A program made the translations under genes and the position numbers. DNA of 64,000 bases from positions 62,001 to 126,000 of the forward strand of contig JAYZDS010000009.1 of assembly GCA_036337715.1 (NCBI GenBank). Direction: 5' to 3'. Below are positions 26,353 to 35,728 of the stretch, in pieces (position 1 is the first letter of the stretch; every line of letters begins with the position of its first letter). Source of the stretch: JAURNZ01 sp036337715 (GTDB lineage: Bacteria; Pseudomonadota; Gammaproteobacteria; Comchoanobacterales; Comchoanobacteraceae). The notes beneath the pieces were generated by a model. That model ran no database searches, was not told the origin of the DNA, and saw only the letters and a list, made by a program, of their open reading frames with translations.

Positions 26353-26771
26353 AATTTTATTTAGCGCTTCATATTATATTTGTTATTACCTGGTTCGCAG
26401 GGACCTTTTACTTACCAAGATTATTCGTTTATCACGCAATGAGTAAAGATACCATTAGCCAAGACAGATTTATTATTATGGAAACCAAATTATTTTGGTT
26501 TACAACCATCAGTGTCGTTTTAGCAAGTGTTATGGGAATAATGCTTACTAGTTATAATGCCAACTACTATCTAAAATCTGGTTGGTTTCACATTAAGTTA
26601 TCTCTGGTGTTTCTACTATGGGCTTATCATTTTTATTGTTACTTATTGATTAAAAAATTTGAGAAAAAACAGTGCCTTCACTCTCATATTTGGTTTAGAG
26701 TATTTAATGAAATACCAGTCATTCCTCTCGTTGCAATTGTTTTTTTAGTTATATATCAACCGTTATTTTAG
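26349..26771 (+). CDS. hemJ: protoporphyrinogen IX oxidase, HemJ type
   Basis: Inner-membrane enzyme that oxidises protoporphyrinogen IX to protoporphyrin IX, the penultimate step of heme synthesis. The 140-residue protein has four hydrophobic spans and the family opening LHIIFVITWFAGTFYLPRLF followed by VYH, with the conserved histidine, plus GWFHIKLSLVFLLW in the third span. It is overlapped by rdgB at its start and by the convergent cca gene at its end (9 bp). It complements hemC at 58.6 kb; an oxygen-dependent HemY/HemG is not seen. Confidence 0.85.
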   Translation: MKFYLALHIIFVITWFAGTFYLPRLFVYHAMSKDTISQDRFIIMETKLFWFTTISVVLASVMGIMLTSYNANYYLKSGWFHIKLSLVFLLWAYHFYCYLLIKKFEKKQCLHSHIWFRVFNEIPVIPLVAIVFLVIYQPLF

Positions 26772-27833
26772 AAACATTTGAGATAATATTTTTTTTCTTG
26801 CTTCAAAAAGAGCAGGGCGAATCTCTTTAACATTATCGCAACTTTTAACGATTGCTTCCTCATCGACCTTCAAGTACAAATCAATTGCGTCTTTAAACCA
26901 AACTGCTTTTTTAGTTGAAGCCATATGATCCATTACATTTAGCCACTTTGGCACTAAATAGATCCGTCGTCTTATATCTAATTTCTCTAAAAAGTGTACT
27001 AATGCTTCTGCTGATTTCATTGCCTCTTCTGCATCTGTAGAACCGAACGCCACCATGTTTCCAATGGCCTGATATTTTCTAGCTACTTTCCATTTCTCAG
27101 AAAATAATTTAACAGTAGCAATATCGTTTTTATAAAATAAAATTGCAAACCTTGATTCTGCATCATTACAAAACTTAGAGAATTGAGCAAGTTTAGAAAA
27201 CTGATACCTCAACTCAGGCCATAAAACATCATTGGCACCACAACCCTCAAGCACATCAAAAAACTTTTCTGGACTAGGCTCAGTAAGTGCCCTTTCAAGT
27301 TCTTTCCAAACGCGTTCAGGCGTAAGCTGTGCTAACATCCCATCATTTACCATCTTTGATAAAAGTTTCATAGTCTCAGGAGCAACTTTAAAATCAGGCA
27401 ACCTTGCTGAGAACCTAGCGACCCTAAGTACTCTTAATGGATCTTCGATAAATGCATCAGAAACATGCCTTAATAACTTGGCTGCAATGTCTTTTCTACC
27501 ATAAAAAGGGTCTATCATCTCTCCTGTTGCACTCTCAGCAATAGCATTTATGGTCAGGTCTCTTCTTTGTAAATCATCCTCTAGCGTTACTGATGGATCA
27601 CTGAAACACTCAAAACCTTTATGGCCTACTCCGGTTTTTTTTTCAGTTCGAGCTAAAGCATATTCCTCTTTAGAATCTGGATGAAGGAAAACAGGGAAGT
27701 CTTTTCCAACTTGTTTAAAACCTTTTTTCAGCATCTCCTCAGGCTTTGCGCCAGTTACAACCCAATCGTACTCTTTTGGCTTAATACCTAAAAGAGCATC
27801 TCTGACTGCACCACCAACTTTGTAAATTTTCAT
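26763..27833 (-). CDS. cca: CCA-adding tRNA nucleotidyltransferase
   Basis: Adds or repairs the 3'-CCA of tRNAs. The class II core is complete: GGAVRDALLG at residues 7-16, the catalytic carboxylates in EYDW (E21, D23; E. coli has D21, D23), RRDLTINAIA and DPLRVLRVARFSARL. At 356 residues it ends before the HD phosphohydrolase domain that brings the E. coli enzyme to 412. The frame extends upstream to a TTG at 27854, but the ATG at 27833 is preceded by GAGG six bases away and matches the family N-terminus. The tRNA gene in this window does not encode CCA, so the activity is needed. Confidence 0.94.
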   Translation of the reverse strand: MKIYKVGGAVRDALLGIKPKEYDWVVTGAKPEEMLKKGFKQVGKDFPVFLHPDSKEEYALARTEKKTGVGHKGFECFSDPSVTLEDDLQRRDLTINAIAESATGEMIDPFYGRKDIAAKLLRHVSDAFIEDPLRVLRVARFSARLPDFKVAPETMKLLSKMVNDGMLAQLTPERVWKELERALTEPSPEKFFDVLEGCGANDVLWPELRYQFSKLAQFSKFCNDAESRFAILFYKNDIATVKLFSEKWKVARKYQAIGNMVAFGSTDAEEAMKSAEALVHFLEKLDIRRRIYLVPKWLNVMDHMASTKKAVWFKDAIDLYLKVDEEAIVKSCDNVKEIRPALFEARKKILSQMFLK

Positions 27834-27904
27834 TTTAACCTCATCCTTCTTCAATCATAGCATCTCAGTAGTTTAATCCTAGTATTTTGTGATAGTATAA
27901 TTAG

Positions 27905-29251
27905 ATGTCGCAAAAGAAAACATTAAATACCTGGTCTTTAGTCATGATTAACATCATTGCTATTGATAACCTTCGAACACTATCATTTAGTGCAAAATTT
28001 GGGACGAGCCTGATTGCATTTTATTTGATCGCGGGGATATGTTTTTTCTTACCATCTGCGCTTGTGACAGCTGAGCTTGCTAGCCGTTATCCAATTAAGG
28101 GCGGCATTTACATATGGATTGAAAAAGCTTTTGGGAAACCCATTGCTTTTTTTATCACACTCATACAATGGATTTATAATGTAGTATGGTTTCCTACCAT
28201 CATGATTTTTATCTGGTCGATTTTAACTTATACCGTTAACATACCTATTTTAAAAACGCCTTTTGGAACATTTATAGGGGTGTTAAGTTTGTTTTGGGGG
28301 TGTACCTATGCAAATATTTTTGGTATGAGTATTTCGAGTCGTGTTTCCACAGCAGGTGCTATCTTTGGTACTTTACTACCTATGGCCTTGTTAACTATCG
28401 GTGGCTTATCAAGTTTATATTTCCATAATGGCACTGAAGCACTTCTCACAAACCAACCTGTTCATGCAGACGTCTTTCCGTATTTTGTGGAACTGATATT
28501 TGGACTTATTGGTATAGAAATGTCTGCCATGCATGCCGATGAAGTCAAAAATCCAGAACGTGCCTTTCCAAAAGCCATATTGATATCTTGTATTATTATA
28601 TTTGTATCTCTAATGATTGCTTCATTATCCGTATCAATATTAATACCTTCAAAAGATTTAAACATTATCACCGGCACACTACAAGCAGTGGCATTCATTG
28701 CTCAAACATATCATATTTATTGGTTAACAGGTCTTTTTGGGGCTTTAATCCTTCTAGGCTCTTTATCTACTGTCGCTGCTTGGATCATTGGCCCTGTTAA
28801 AGGCTTATGGGCTGCAGCTAACCACGGCTTAATTTCTCCAGTTTTTGCAAAAACCAATGACAGCGGCGTGCCTATTAATTTATTGTTATTACAAGCGTGT
28901 ATTTATAGCATTTTTGTTTTTTTAATACTTTATTTTCCTGTCAACACATCTTTTGTACTACTGAGCGCACTAACAACACAAATGGCCTTAATTACTTATA
29001 TTGTTCTTTTTATGGCAGCAATAAAATTAATGAAAAGCAGACCTAAGCAAGGGGATTACTTCAAAGTTCCTTTACTTAAGTTGACTTCATTATTAGGCAT
29101 GATTACCGCTTTTTTTACATTAGGTCTTGGTTTTTTCATGCCAGGCGAGTTAGGACTAGAACACAGTTTTCAATATTTTGTCGTTGTTAGTATAACGTTT
29201 GTTATTTTGTTGCTAACTTCAATTCTGGTTGCTCAACGAAGTCAAAATTAA
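27905..29251 (+). CDS. APC-superfamily amino acid permease
   Basis: Inner-membrane amino acid transporter or antiporter of 448 residues with about twelve spans. The first span region VMINIIAIDNLRTLSFSA and the FLPSALVTAELASRYPIKGG segment with GGIYIW are typical of the glutamate/GABA-antiporter and related APC carriers. HADEVKNPERAFPKAI in the middle loop is another family mark. A TATAAT lies three bases before the ATG, so the 5' leader may be very short. The 3' end overlaps convergent epmA by 50 bp. Substrate is uncertain; amino acids are a fair guess. Confidence 0.85.
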   Translation: MSQKKTLNTWSLVMINIIAIDNLRTLSFSAKFGTSLIAFYLIAGICFFLPSALVTAELASRYPIKGGIYIWIEKAFGKPIAFFITLIQWIYNVVWFPTIMIFIWSILTYTVNIPILKTPFGTFIGVLSLFWGCTYANIFGMSISSRVSTAGAIFGTLLPMALLTIGGLSSLYFHNGTEALLTNQPVHADVFPYFVELIFGLIGIEMSAMHADEVKNPERAFPKAILISCIIIFVSLMIASLSVSILIPSKDLNIITGTLQAVAFIAQTYHIYWLTGLFGALILLGSLSTVAAWIIGPVKGLWAAANHGLISPVFAKTNDSGVPINLLLLQACIYSIFVFLILYFPVNTSFVLLSALTTQMALITYIVLFMAAIKLMKSRPKQGDYFKVPLLKLTSLLGMITAFFTLGLGFFMPGELGLEHSFQYFVVVSITFVILLLTSILVAQRSQN

Positions 29252-30188
29252 ATTTTCTTGGTATGACTGTATTGATATGAGCCTTATTAGCTAGAATCAT
29301 TAACAACCTATCTAAGCCTATAGAAACACCTGCACAATTTGGCAACCCTGAACGCATCGCTTGAAGGAAAGATTGATCCATTTTTATGTTTGGCAAACCT
29401 AACCTCTCTCTATGCCTATTATCGGCTTTAAATCTACTTATACAGGCATCTGCAGACAATAACTCACTAAATCCATTTGCACACTCAATACCGTTTAAAT
29501 ACATTTCAAATCTTTCGGATACTCTAGGATCATCTGTTGAAGGTTTGGCGAGAGAAGAATGACTAACGGGGAAATTATAAACCATTGCACATGGAACATC
29601 CGATAACACTGGCTCTATCAAGCTTGAAAAAAGATATTGTTGCCAATCGGTAAGTGTGAAATCTGAAAAATCCATAAAAGCGTGGTTTTCAAGATGTAAA
29701 CAGGCCAGTTCACGAAGCTCTTCACAAGTTGTAGTTATAGGGTTGATCCCTAAAACCTCAAAAAATAAATCTTCATATGCATAATAAACGACTTTTAAAG
29801 GATTAAAAATTGTTCTCACTAGTGCAACTACTTCTTGCATAAGCTTTTGGTAATTGAAATCTAAACGATACCATTCAAGCATACTAAATTCTGGCTGGTG
29901 AAACTGACCAAACTCGTCACCTCTAAAAGCTTTACATATCTGAAAGATATCTTTACAACCCAAGGCTAACAACTGCTTCATTACATATTCTGGAGACGTT
30001 TGTAAAAACCATTCCTGGCCATTTAATTTTAAATTTAAACTTTGGACGTGTGGGTCTGTGACTGTGTAAGGTGTCATTAAAGGTGTTTCTACCTCCATAA
30101 CACCTCTAGAATCAAAAAAGCTTCTAATTTTTTTGTATAAAGCTGCTCTAGTTTTTAATAGTTGGAGATCAAATGATTGGTCTTGCAT
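29202..30188 (-). CDS. epmA: EF-P lysine (beta-lysyl) ligase
   Basis: Truncated class II lysyl-tRNA synthetase paralogue that attaches (R)-beta-lysine to lysine 34 of EF-P. The 328-residue protein consists of the catalytic core only: motif 1 in VMEVETPLMTPYTVTDPH, motif 2 as FQICKAFRGDEFGQFHQPEF and motif 3 as GVSIGLDRLLMIL. There is no N-terminal tRNA anticodon domain. It overlaps efp by one base (TAATG), an unusually direct coupling of the modifier and its target. Its 3' end runs 50 bp into the convergent permease gene. Confidence 0.95.
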   Translation of the reverse strand: MQDQSFDLQLLKTRAALYKKIRSFFDSRGVMEVETPLMTPYTVTDPHVQSLNLKLNGQEWFLQTSPEYVMKQLLALGCKDIFQICKAFRGDEFGQFHQPEFSMLEWYRLDFNYQKLMQEVVALVRTIFNPLKVVYYAYEDLFFEVLGINPITTTCEELRELACLHLENHAFMDFSDFTLTDWQQYLFSSLIEPVLSDVPCAMVYNFPVSHSSLAKPSTDDPRVSERFEMYLNGIECANGFSELLSADACISRFKADNRHRERLGLPNIKMDQSFLQAMRSGLPNCAGVSIGLDRLLMILANKAHINTVIPRKFNFDFVEQPELKLATK

Positions 30189-30754
30189 TATTTAAGCCTC
30201 GATACATACTCACCGGTTCTTGTATCTATCCTAATCTTCTCTCCTTCTCCAATAAAAAGTGGGACTCTGATAACTTTTCCTGTTTCAAGCTTAGCTGTTT
30301 TAGATCCACCGCTTACAGTATCTCCCTTTAACGCAGGCTCACATTCAATCACTTTTAACTCCACAAAATTGGGGGCTAATACGGAAATGATTGCACCATT
30401 AAAAACTGTTACGACGCAAGTGTCTTCTGGCATAACCCAATCAACTGTTTCTCCCATAGCAGACTTTGAGGCAGGTAACTGTTCATATGAATTTGGATCC
30501 ATAAAATACCAAAACTCGCCATCCGCAAAAATATAACTCATTTCAAGCTCCATAGCATCGGCTTGCGGCAAACTGTCACCAGACTTTAAGGTTTTCTCTA
30601 ACACTCGACCAGTAATTAAATTTCGGAATTTAATACGATTAAATGCTTGTCCTTTACCTGGTTTCACATAATCATTATTGATAATATTGCAGGGATCACC
30701 GTCAATTAGCACCTTGACGCCTGATTTCAATTGGTTTGTTGGATAGCTAGCCAT
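30188..30754 (-). CDS. efp: translation elongation factor P
   Basis: Binds ribosomes stalled on polyproline and promotes peptide bond formation. The 188-residue protein has the three beta-barrel domains; the modified lysine is K34 in VKPGKGQAFNR, the same position as in E. coli. The frame extends upstream to 30808, but the ATG at 30754 has GGGAG upstream and yields the standard MASYPTNQLKSG start. The epmA start codon overlaps the stop. With epmB at 19.7 kb the beta-lysylation pathway is encoded in the window. Confidence 0.97.
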   Translation of the reverse strand: MASYPTNQLKSGVKVLIDGDPCNIINNDYVKPGKGQAFNRIKFRNLITGRVLEKTLKSGDSLPQADAMELEMSYIFADGEFWYFMDPNSYEQLPASKSAMGETVDWVMPEDTCVVTVFNGAIISVLAPNFVELKVIECEPALKGDTVSGGSKTAKLETGKVIRVPLFIGEGEKIRIDTRTGEYVSRLK

Positions 30755-30879
30755 GATCTCTCCCGTTATTCCAGGGTTCATACTAACAGCAAAAAATAAT
30801 ACTAGCAATGACTTAAACGCTTATTAAAAAAATTCAAATATCATGAAGAAATTGATATCAAAAAGCTATCAAAACAAGC

Positions 30880-30908
30880 TTGACATTACAGCCCATAGTT
30901 GCCAAAAT
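30880..30908 (+). promoter_or_regulatory. promoter of tRNA-Met
   Basis: A perfect -35 (TTGACA, 30880-30885) and a moderate -10 (CAAAAT, 30903-30908) with a 17-bp spacer end about ten bases before the mature 5' end of the tRNA. The -10 matches consensus at 4 of 6 positions. Confidence 0.6.
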
Positions 30909-30918
30909 TGTTTAAATT

Positions 30919-30992
30919 GGCTATGTAGCTCAGCCGGTTAGAGCGCGGCACTCATAATGCTGAGGTCGGTGGTTCAAGTCCACCCATAGCCA
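30919..30992 (+). tRNA. tRNA-Met (anticodon CAT)
   Basis: Full cloverleaf: acceptor stem GGCTATG (30919-30925) pairs with CATAGCC (30985-30991), D-stem GCTC/GAGC, anticodon stem CGGCA/TGCTG with one G-T pair, anticodon CAT at 30953-30955, T-stem GGTGG/CCACC with TTCAAGT loop, discriminator A at 30992. The acceptor stem and the G-C start resemble elongator tRNA-Met; a tRNA-Ile with a lysidine-modified CAT anticodon cannot be wholly excluded. It is not the initiator type, because the 1-72 pair is G-C. The 3' CCA is not encoded (genome reads ACAT after the stem). Confidence 0.93.
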
Positions 30993-31055
30993 CATACTCT
31001 TGATTTCTTTAATTCAACATAGCGTTATTCTGAAAATTAAACTAAACTATAAATC

Positions 31056-32768
31056 ATGCGATTGCGACGATTTGACAATAATACTGCAGATCTAAACATG
31101 TTCAATGCTTGGGATATTATTATTTCATTCCTGATCATTGTCATCTTTGCATCTTCAGCCTGGTCGATTTCCCAAATGAATCTTCCTTTGGAAAAAGTCC
31201 AAAACCAAGTCATCTCTTTAGATATTTCATATTTGCCTATCTATACCTTCAGAAGCATTATTAGAATGCTTCTTGGCTTGTTGTTATCTTTGCTATTTAC
31301 ACTGACCTTTGGGACTTGGGCTGCAAGAAGTTTTCGAGCAGAAAGAATCATCATCCCACTGATTGATATTTGCCAGTCAGTGCCTATTCTTGGCTTCCTC
31401 ACTTTATTTTCTTGGGGATTATTGTTACTTTTCCCAGGCAGTATTTTAGGTGCGGAATGTGCAGCTATCTTTGCTATATTCACTTCACAGGTATGGAATA
31501 TGACTTTATCTTTTTACCAAAGCTTAAAAAGTATACCAGAAGAATATATTGAATTATGTAAAATTTATCACTTAACGCCATGGCAAAAATTCCTGAGAGT
31601 TGAAGTACCTCACGCAATGCCTTCACTTGCTATGAATATGATGCTTTCTCTTTCAGCAAGTTGGTTTTTTGTTGTTGCCTCTGAAGTCATTAATTTTCAA
31701 ATTTACAGTATTAAACTTCCTGGAATAGGCTCATATATCCAACAAGCTGATGATACTGGTAATTTATATGCCATTGCTTATGCTTTAATTGCAATGCTTT
31801 TTGCAATCATATTATCTAATCAAATTATTTTTAATCCAATTTTTCATTGGATCAGTAGACATAATAGCCAAACAGGACAAGAATATCGCTCATGGTTAGT
31901 CACTGCTTTTTCAAAAACAAAATGGATGAAATCTATTTTAAATACTCTAAACAAAGCCTATATTTCCAACTACCAAAAAAACATAATTAAAGATGCTAAA
32001 GTACAAAAAACAAGCCGTCTTACTCAAGAAATGAAAAATCTTATCTGGGGAATCTTTGAAGTCACACTCATCATCATTCTTGGCATTACAACTATTTATG
32101 GATTCATTTTTTATACAAATTTGGATGAATGTATGACTGTGTTTTATTTTGGTTTTTTAACCTTGCTTCGCATTGTTACAATGCTGAGTATTTCCATCAT
32201 CATTTGGGTTCCTGTGGGTGTATGGATTGGATTAAAAAAGCAAGCACCAAAAATTTGTTTACCTATTGTCCAAATTCTTGCCGCCTTCCCAGTCAACTTA
32301 ATCTATCCCATTATGACATTATTAATTATTAAATATGATTTAGACCCAGAAATTTGGGTATCCCCGCTTATCATTCTTGGGACACAATGGTATATTTTAT
32401 TCAATGTCATTGCAGGCACAATGTCTATCCCTAAAGAACTAAAAATTGCTACCAAATCACTACACTTAACATCATTTTCAAAATGGCAAAGGTTGATATT
32501 ACCCGCCATAGCACCTGATCTTTTAACAGGTGTCATCACTGCTGCAGGCGGTGCATGGAATGCTAGTATTGTCGCAGAATATATAACATGGAACGGTAAA
32601 ACAATTGTGGCAACAGGTATCGGTTCATATATTACAGAAGCAACTTTCGATAATGCCTATAATTTTCAAGCCTTGGGTATTATTGTAATGTGCGTATATG
32701 TTATCGCCATCAATCGCTTTTTCTGGGCACCTTTATATCGTTACACTCAAAACAGGTTTAAACTATGA
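31056..32768 (+). CDS. ABC transporter permease, two fused domains (nitrate/sulfonate/taurine type)
   Basis: A 570-residue inner-membrane protein containing two successive binding-protein-dependent permease domains, each with about six spans. The first EAA-like loop is EEYIELCKIYHLTPWQKFLR near residue 165; the second is PKELKIATKSLHLTSFSKWQ near 455, followed by APDLLTGVITAAGGAWNASI. Such fused permeases of the nitrate/sulfonate/bicarbonate class need one ATPase, encoded next with a 4-bp overlap. No periplasmic binding protein gene is nearby, so substrate is unknown. The gene lies just after the tRNA. Confidence 0.85.
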   Translation: MRLRRFDNNTADLNMFNAWDIIISFLIIVIFASSAWSISQMNLPLEKVQNQVISLDISYLPIYTFRSIIRMLLGLLLSLLFTLTFGTWAARSFRAERIIIPLIDICQSVPILGFLTLFSWGLLLLFPGSILGAECAAIFAIFTSQVWNMTLSFYQSLKSIPEEYIELCKIYHLTPWQKFLRVEVPHAMPSLAMNMMLSLSASWFFVVASEVINFQIYSIKLPGIGSYIQQADDTGNLYAIAYALIAMLFAIILSNQIIFNPIFHWISRHNSQTGQEYRSWLVTAFSKTKWMKSILNTLNKAYISNYQKNIIKDAKVQKTSRLTQEMKNLIWGIFEVTLIIILGITTIYGFIFYTNLDECMTVFYFGFLTLLRIVTMLSISIIIWVPVGVWIGLKKQAPKICLPIVQILAAFPVNLIYPIMTLLIIKYDLDPEIWVSPLIILGTQWYILFNVIAGTMSIPKELKIATKSLHLTSFSKWQRLILPAIAPDLLTGVITAAGGAWNASIVAEYITWNGKTIVATGIGSYITEATFDNAYNFQALGIIVMCVYVIAINRFFWAPLYRYTQNRFKL

Positions 32769-34066
32769 AGCAAAAAAACAAAGTAATCCTTCAGGCACTT
32801 AATGTTAAAAAGTTTTTTAAAAAGGACAGCAAACATCATCTCGTACTTGATCATATCGATTTTTCATTATTCGAAAATGAGATAGTTTGTTTGCTAGGCA
32901 AATCAGGATCTGGTAAATCTACTTTTCTAAGAATCATTTCTGGATTAACACAACCAAATGAAGGACAAATAACATGGCATGGAGAACCCATAAATAAGCC
33001 CATACCTGGCATTTCCATGGTGTTTCAAAACTTTGCCCTATTACCATGGTTAAGTGTGTTACAAAATGTCTCATTGGGCTTAGATGCCCTGAATTTACCA
33101 GAAGAGGAAAAACGGCAACGTGCATTGACTGCAATTGACCAAGTTGGAATGGATGGTTTTGAGTCCGCTTATCCTAGAGAACTCTCTGGTGGGATGTGTC
33201 AACGTGTTGGGATTGCCAGGGCGATGGCTGCTGATCCTATCGTAATGTTAATGGACGAACCTTTTTCATCTTTAGATGTTTTAACATCTGAAAATCTAAG
33301 AGCTGATTTGATAGATATTTGGCAAAGTAAAAGAGGACGACTTCAATCGATGATTATGGTCACACACAATATTGAAGAAGCAGCTGCTATGGCTGATAGA
33401 ATCATTGTATTCTCAAGCGACCCAGGTAAAATTTTTAGCGAAATCAAAGTCAATATATCAGGGGAGCGAGATGAACAAAATCCAGAATTCAGAAAACTCG
33501 TTGACCAAATATATCAACATATGAGCCAGGCTCAAATTAAATATAAACAATCTGACGTTGCCCAAAAAACTACACCTATCACTTCAAGATTACCGTCAAC
33601 ACCCCTGTCGGAGTTAACCGGGATTTTAGAAATCCTTGCTAATGCCGAAAATGAAAACCAATATGACTTATCAGAATTTGCTGAAGATCATTTACTTGAT
33701 GTTGATAATTTATTTACCGCTGTTGAAGCGCTTGAAATGTTAGGCTTTGCTCGTGTTCGTAGAGGGAAAATTCTACTTACTGACGAAGGTTATGGTTTTG
33801 CTAATGCTGATATTTTGCAGAGAAAACAAATGTTTTCAACACAATTATTGACACATATTGAATTGGCAAGATATATTCGTCATGAATTAGATAAAAATGC
33901 AGATCATGAAGCCGACAAGAGCATGTTAATTCAACATCTTGAAAGACATTTTTCTGTAGAAATTGCAAACGAAATTTTTCGTATTATTGTTGACTGGGGA
34001 AGGTATGCAGAAATTTTTGCTTATGACGATAGAACAGAGCAACTCAGCCTTGAAGATCCAAAATAG
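32765..34066 (+). CDS. ABC transporter ATPase with C-terminal AAA-associated domain
   Basis: ATP-binding subunit partnering the fused permease just upstream (4-bp overlap). Residues 1-250 are a nitrate/taurine-type ATPase: Walker A GKSGSGKS at 45-52, Q-loop VFQNFALLPWLSV, signature LSGGMCQRVGIARAM and Walker B IVMLMDEPFSSLD. Residues from about 275 to 433 form a second, largely helical domain (LSELTGILEILANAENENQY...) resembling the AAA-associated C-terminal domain found in ABC ATPases of Legionella-type bacteria. That domain probably regulates the ATPase; its ligand is unknown. Confidence 0.87.
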   Translation: MKQKNKVILQALNVKKFFKKDSKHHLVLDHIDFSLFENEIVCLLGKSGSGKSTFLRIISGLTQPNEGQITWHGEPINKPIPGISMVFQNFALLPWLSVLQNVSLGLDALNLPEEEKRQRALTAIDQVGMDGFESAYPRELSGGMCQRVGIARAMAADPIVMLMDEPFSSLDVLTSENLRADLIDIWQSKRGRLQSMIMVTHNIEEAAAMADRIIVFSSDPGKIFSEIKVNISGERDEQNPEFRKLVDQIYQHMSQAQIKYKQSDVAQKTTPITSRLPSTPLSELTGILEILANAENENQYDLSEFAEDHLLDVDNLFTAVEALEMLGFARVRRGKILLTDEGYGFANADILQRKQMFSTQLLTHIELARYIRHELDKNADHEADKSMLIQHLERHFSVEIANEIFRIIVDWGRYAEIFAYDDRTEQLSLEDPK

Positions 34067-34082
34067 AAATCAAAACAAATTT

Positions 34083-34111
34083 ATGACATAATAGGCTGAT
34101 TAATTTAGTTT
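34083..34111 (+). promoter_or_regulatory. putative metG promoter ending at the start codon
   Basis: ATGACA (-35, 34083-34088), 17-bp spacer and TAGTTT (-10, 34106-34111; weak, 3 of 6), then six bases to the metG ATG. No Shine-Dalgarno is present. Weak by itself; listed because the spacing repeats that of other genes here. Confidence 0.3.
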
Positions 34112-34117
34112 ATTTAT

Positions 34118-35725
34118 ATGAAAGATAAAATGATCGTCACAACTGCACTTTGTTATGCCAATGGCCCCTTTCATCTAGGGCACCTTGTTGAGCAAATACA
34201 GGCAGACATTTGGGTTAGGTTTCAAAGGCAACAAGGAAAAGATTGCATTTTTTTAAGTGGCGAAGATGCACACGGCACAGCCATCATGTTGGCTGCTGAA
34301 AAAGAAGGATTATCACCAAAAGATTATTTAAAAAACATTCTTCAAAATAGACTTGAAGATTTGAGTAAATTCAATATTAGTTATGATGCTTATCACTCCA
34401 CTGAAAGCCAAGAAAATAAAGATATTTCATATGAAATTTTTGATCGAATTAAAGATGAATTCATAATCAAAAAAGAAATCGATCAACTTTTCGATGAGGA
34501 GAAACAGATGTTTCTGCCTGACCGCTTTGTAAAAGGCACATGTCCAAAATGCGGCGCTGAAAATCAATATGGTGATAATTGTGAGCAGTGTGGCGCTTTT
34601 TATGAGCCTACTGAATTAATCAATCCAATTTCAGTTTTATCATCTACAACACCAATAATTAAATCTTCTACTCATTTATTTTTTAATTTAAAAAAGCAAC
34701 AGCCCCATGTCATGTCATGGCTCAAAAGCGCAGACATTCAAGCTCAGGCAGTAAACAAGCTTATGGAATGGCTAAAAGAGCCTTTGCAAGATTGGGATAT
34801 ATCACGTGATCCTCCATATTTTGGATTTAAAATTCCAGGCTACGAAGATAAGTATTTTTATGTTTGGCTTGATGCACCGATTGGCTACATTGCTGCACTA
34901 AAAGCATTTTGCAATGACAATCATAATTATGACTTTGACTCGCTTTGGTGGAATAAAAGTGTTCCCGTTTATCATTTCATTGGGAAGGATATTCTATATT
35001 TTCATGCCATTTTTTGGCCAGCGGTACTAAATGCAGCAAAGCTACCAACCCCCTCGGGTATTTTTACCCATGGCTTTCTAACCATTAATAAAGTCAAAAT
35101 GTCAAAGTCCAGAGGCACTTTCATTACCGCTAAAACATATTTAGAAAATTATCCAAGCGATGCTTTAAGATATTATTTTGCATCAAAATTAACAAACACC
35201 ATTCAAGACATTGATATCGATTGGGATGATTTTGTCACTAAAATAAACTCTGACTTAGTTGGAAAAATTGTCAACATTGGCAGTAGATGTGCAAAAATAA
35301 TTGAAAAAAATTTCAATTTCAACCTCACTAGTGAAATAGCTTGTCCAGAAGCGAAAAAAGTATTAAATCAAATTATAGTTAGTGGCGATGAAATTAAAAC
35401 TCAATTTCAGGATAGACAATTTGCACAAGCCGTAAAATTAATTTCAAAGTGTGCAGACCTTTGCAACCAATATATAGACCTTAAGCAGCCCTGGAAGATG
35501 GTTAAAGATGACAATACAAAAAGCGATGCACAAGTTTGTGTCTCAACCGCCTTTTTATGCTTTAGCCAAATAATGGCATATTTAGCGCCAATAACGCCTG
35601 ATCTTGCCAATCACTATGCCACTTATCTAAAAATAGATCTTGAGTGGACAATGCCAGCCTTACAAAAGTTGCCTGGCTCATTTCCGAGACTATTTGAGCG
35701 TCTTGAGCCAAATAAAATAAAATAA
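34118..35725 (+). CDS. metG: methionyl-tRNA synthetase
   Basis: Charges tRNA-Met with methionine. The 535-residue class I enzyme has the HIGH-type motif FHLGHL in YANGPFHLGHLVEQIQAD, a zinc knuckle with CPKCG and CEQCG near residue 145, and the KMSKS loop in INKVKMSKSRGTF. It ends after the anticodon-binding helical domain and lacks the C-terminal EMAP-like dimerisation domain present in E. coli MetG (677 residues). rnfB follows 3 bp after the stop. No ribosome site precedes the ATG. Confidence 0.96.
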   Translation: MKDKMIVTTALCYANGPFHLGHLVEQIQADIWVRFQRQQGKDCIFLSGEDAHGTAIMLAAEKEGLSPKDYLKNILQNRLEDLSKFNISYDAYHSTESQENKDISYEIFDRIKDEFIIKKEIDQLFDEEKQMFLPDRFVKGTCPKCGAENQYGDNCEQCGAFYEPTELINPISVLSSTTPIIKSSTHLFFNLKKQQPHVMSWLKSADIQAQAVNKLMEWLKEPLQDWDISRDPPYFGFKIPGYEDKYFYVWLDAPIGYIAALKAFCNDNHNYDFDSLWWNKSVPVYHFIGKDILYFHAIFWPAVLNAAKLPTPSGIFTHGFLTINKVKMSKSRGTFITAKTYLENYPSDALRYYFASKLTNTIQDIDIDWDDFVTKINSDLVGKIVNIGSRCAKIIEKNFNFNLTSEIACPEAKKVLNQIIVSGDEIKTQFQDRQFAQAVKLISKCADLCNQYIDLKQPWKMVKDDNTKSDAQVCVSTAFLCFSQIMAYLAPITPDLANHYATYLKIDLEWTMPALQKLPGSFPRLFERLEPNKIK

Positions 35726-35728
35726 TAT

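Noticed and set aside
30919..30992. tRNA-Ile with lysidine-modified CAT anticodon
   Set aside because: Acceptor stem and D-arm resemble elongator tRNA-Met more closely; not fully excluded without comparison to other CAT tRNAs in the genome.
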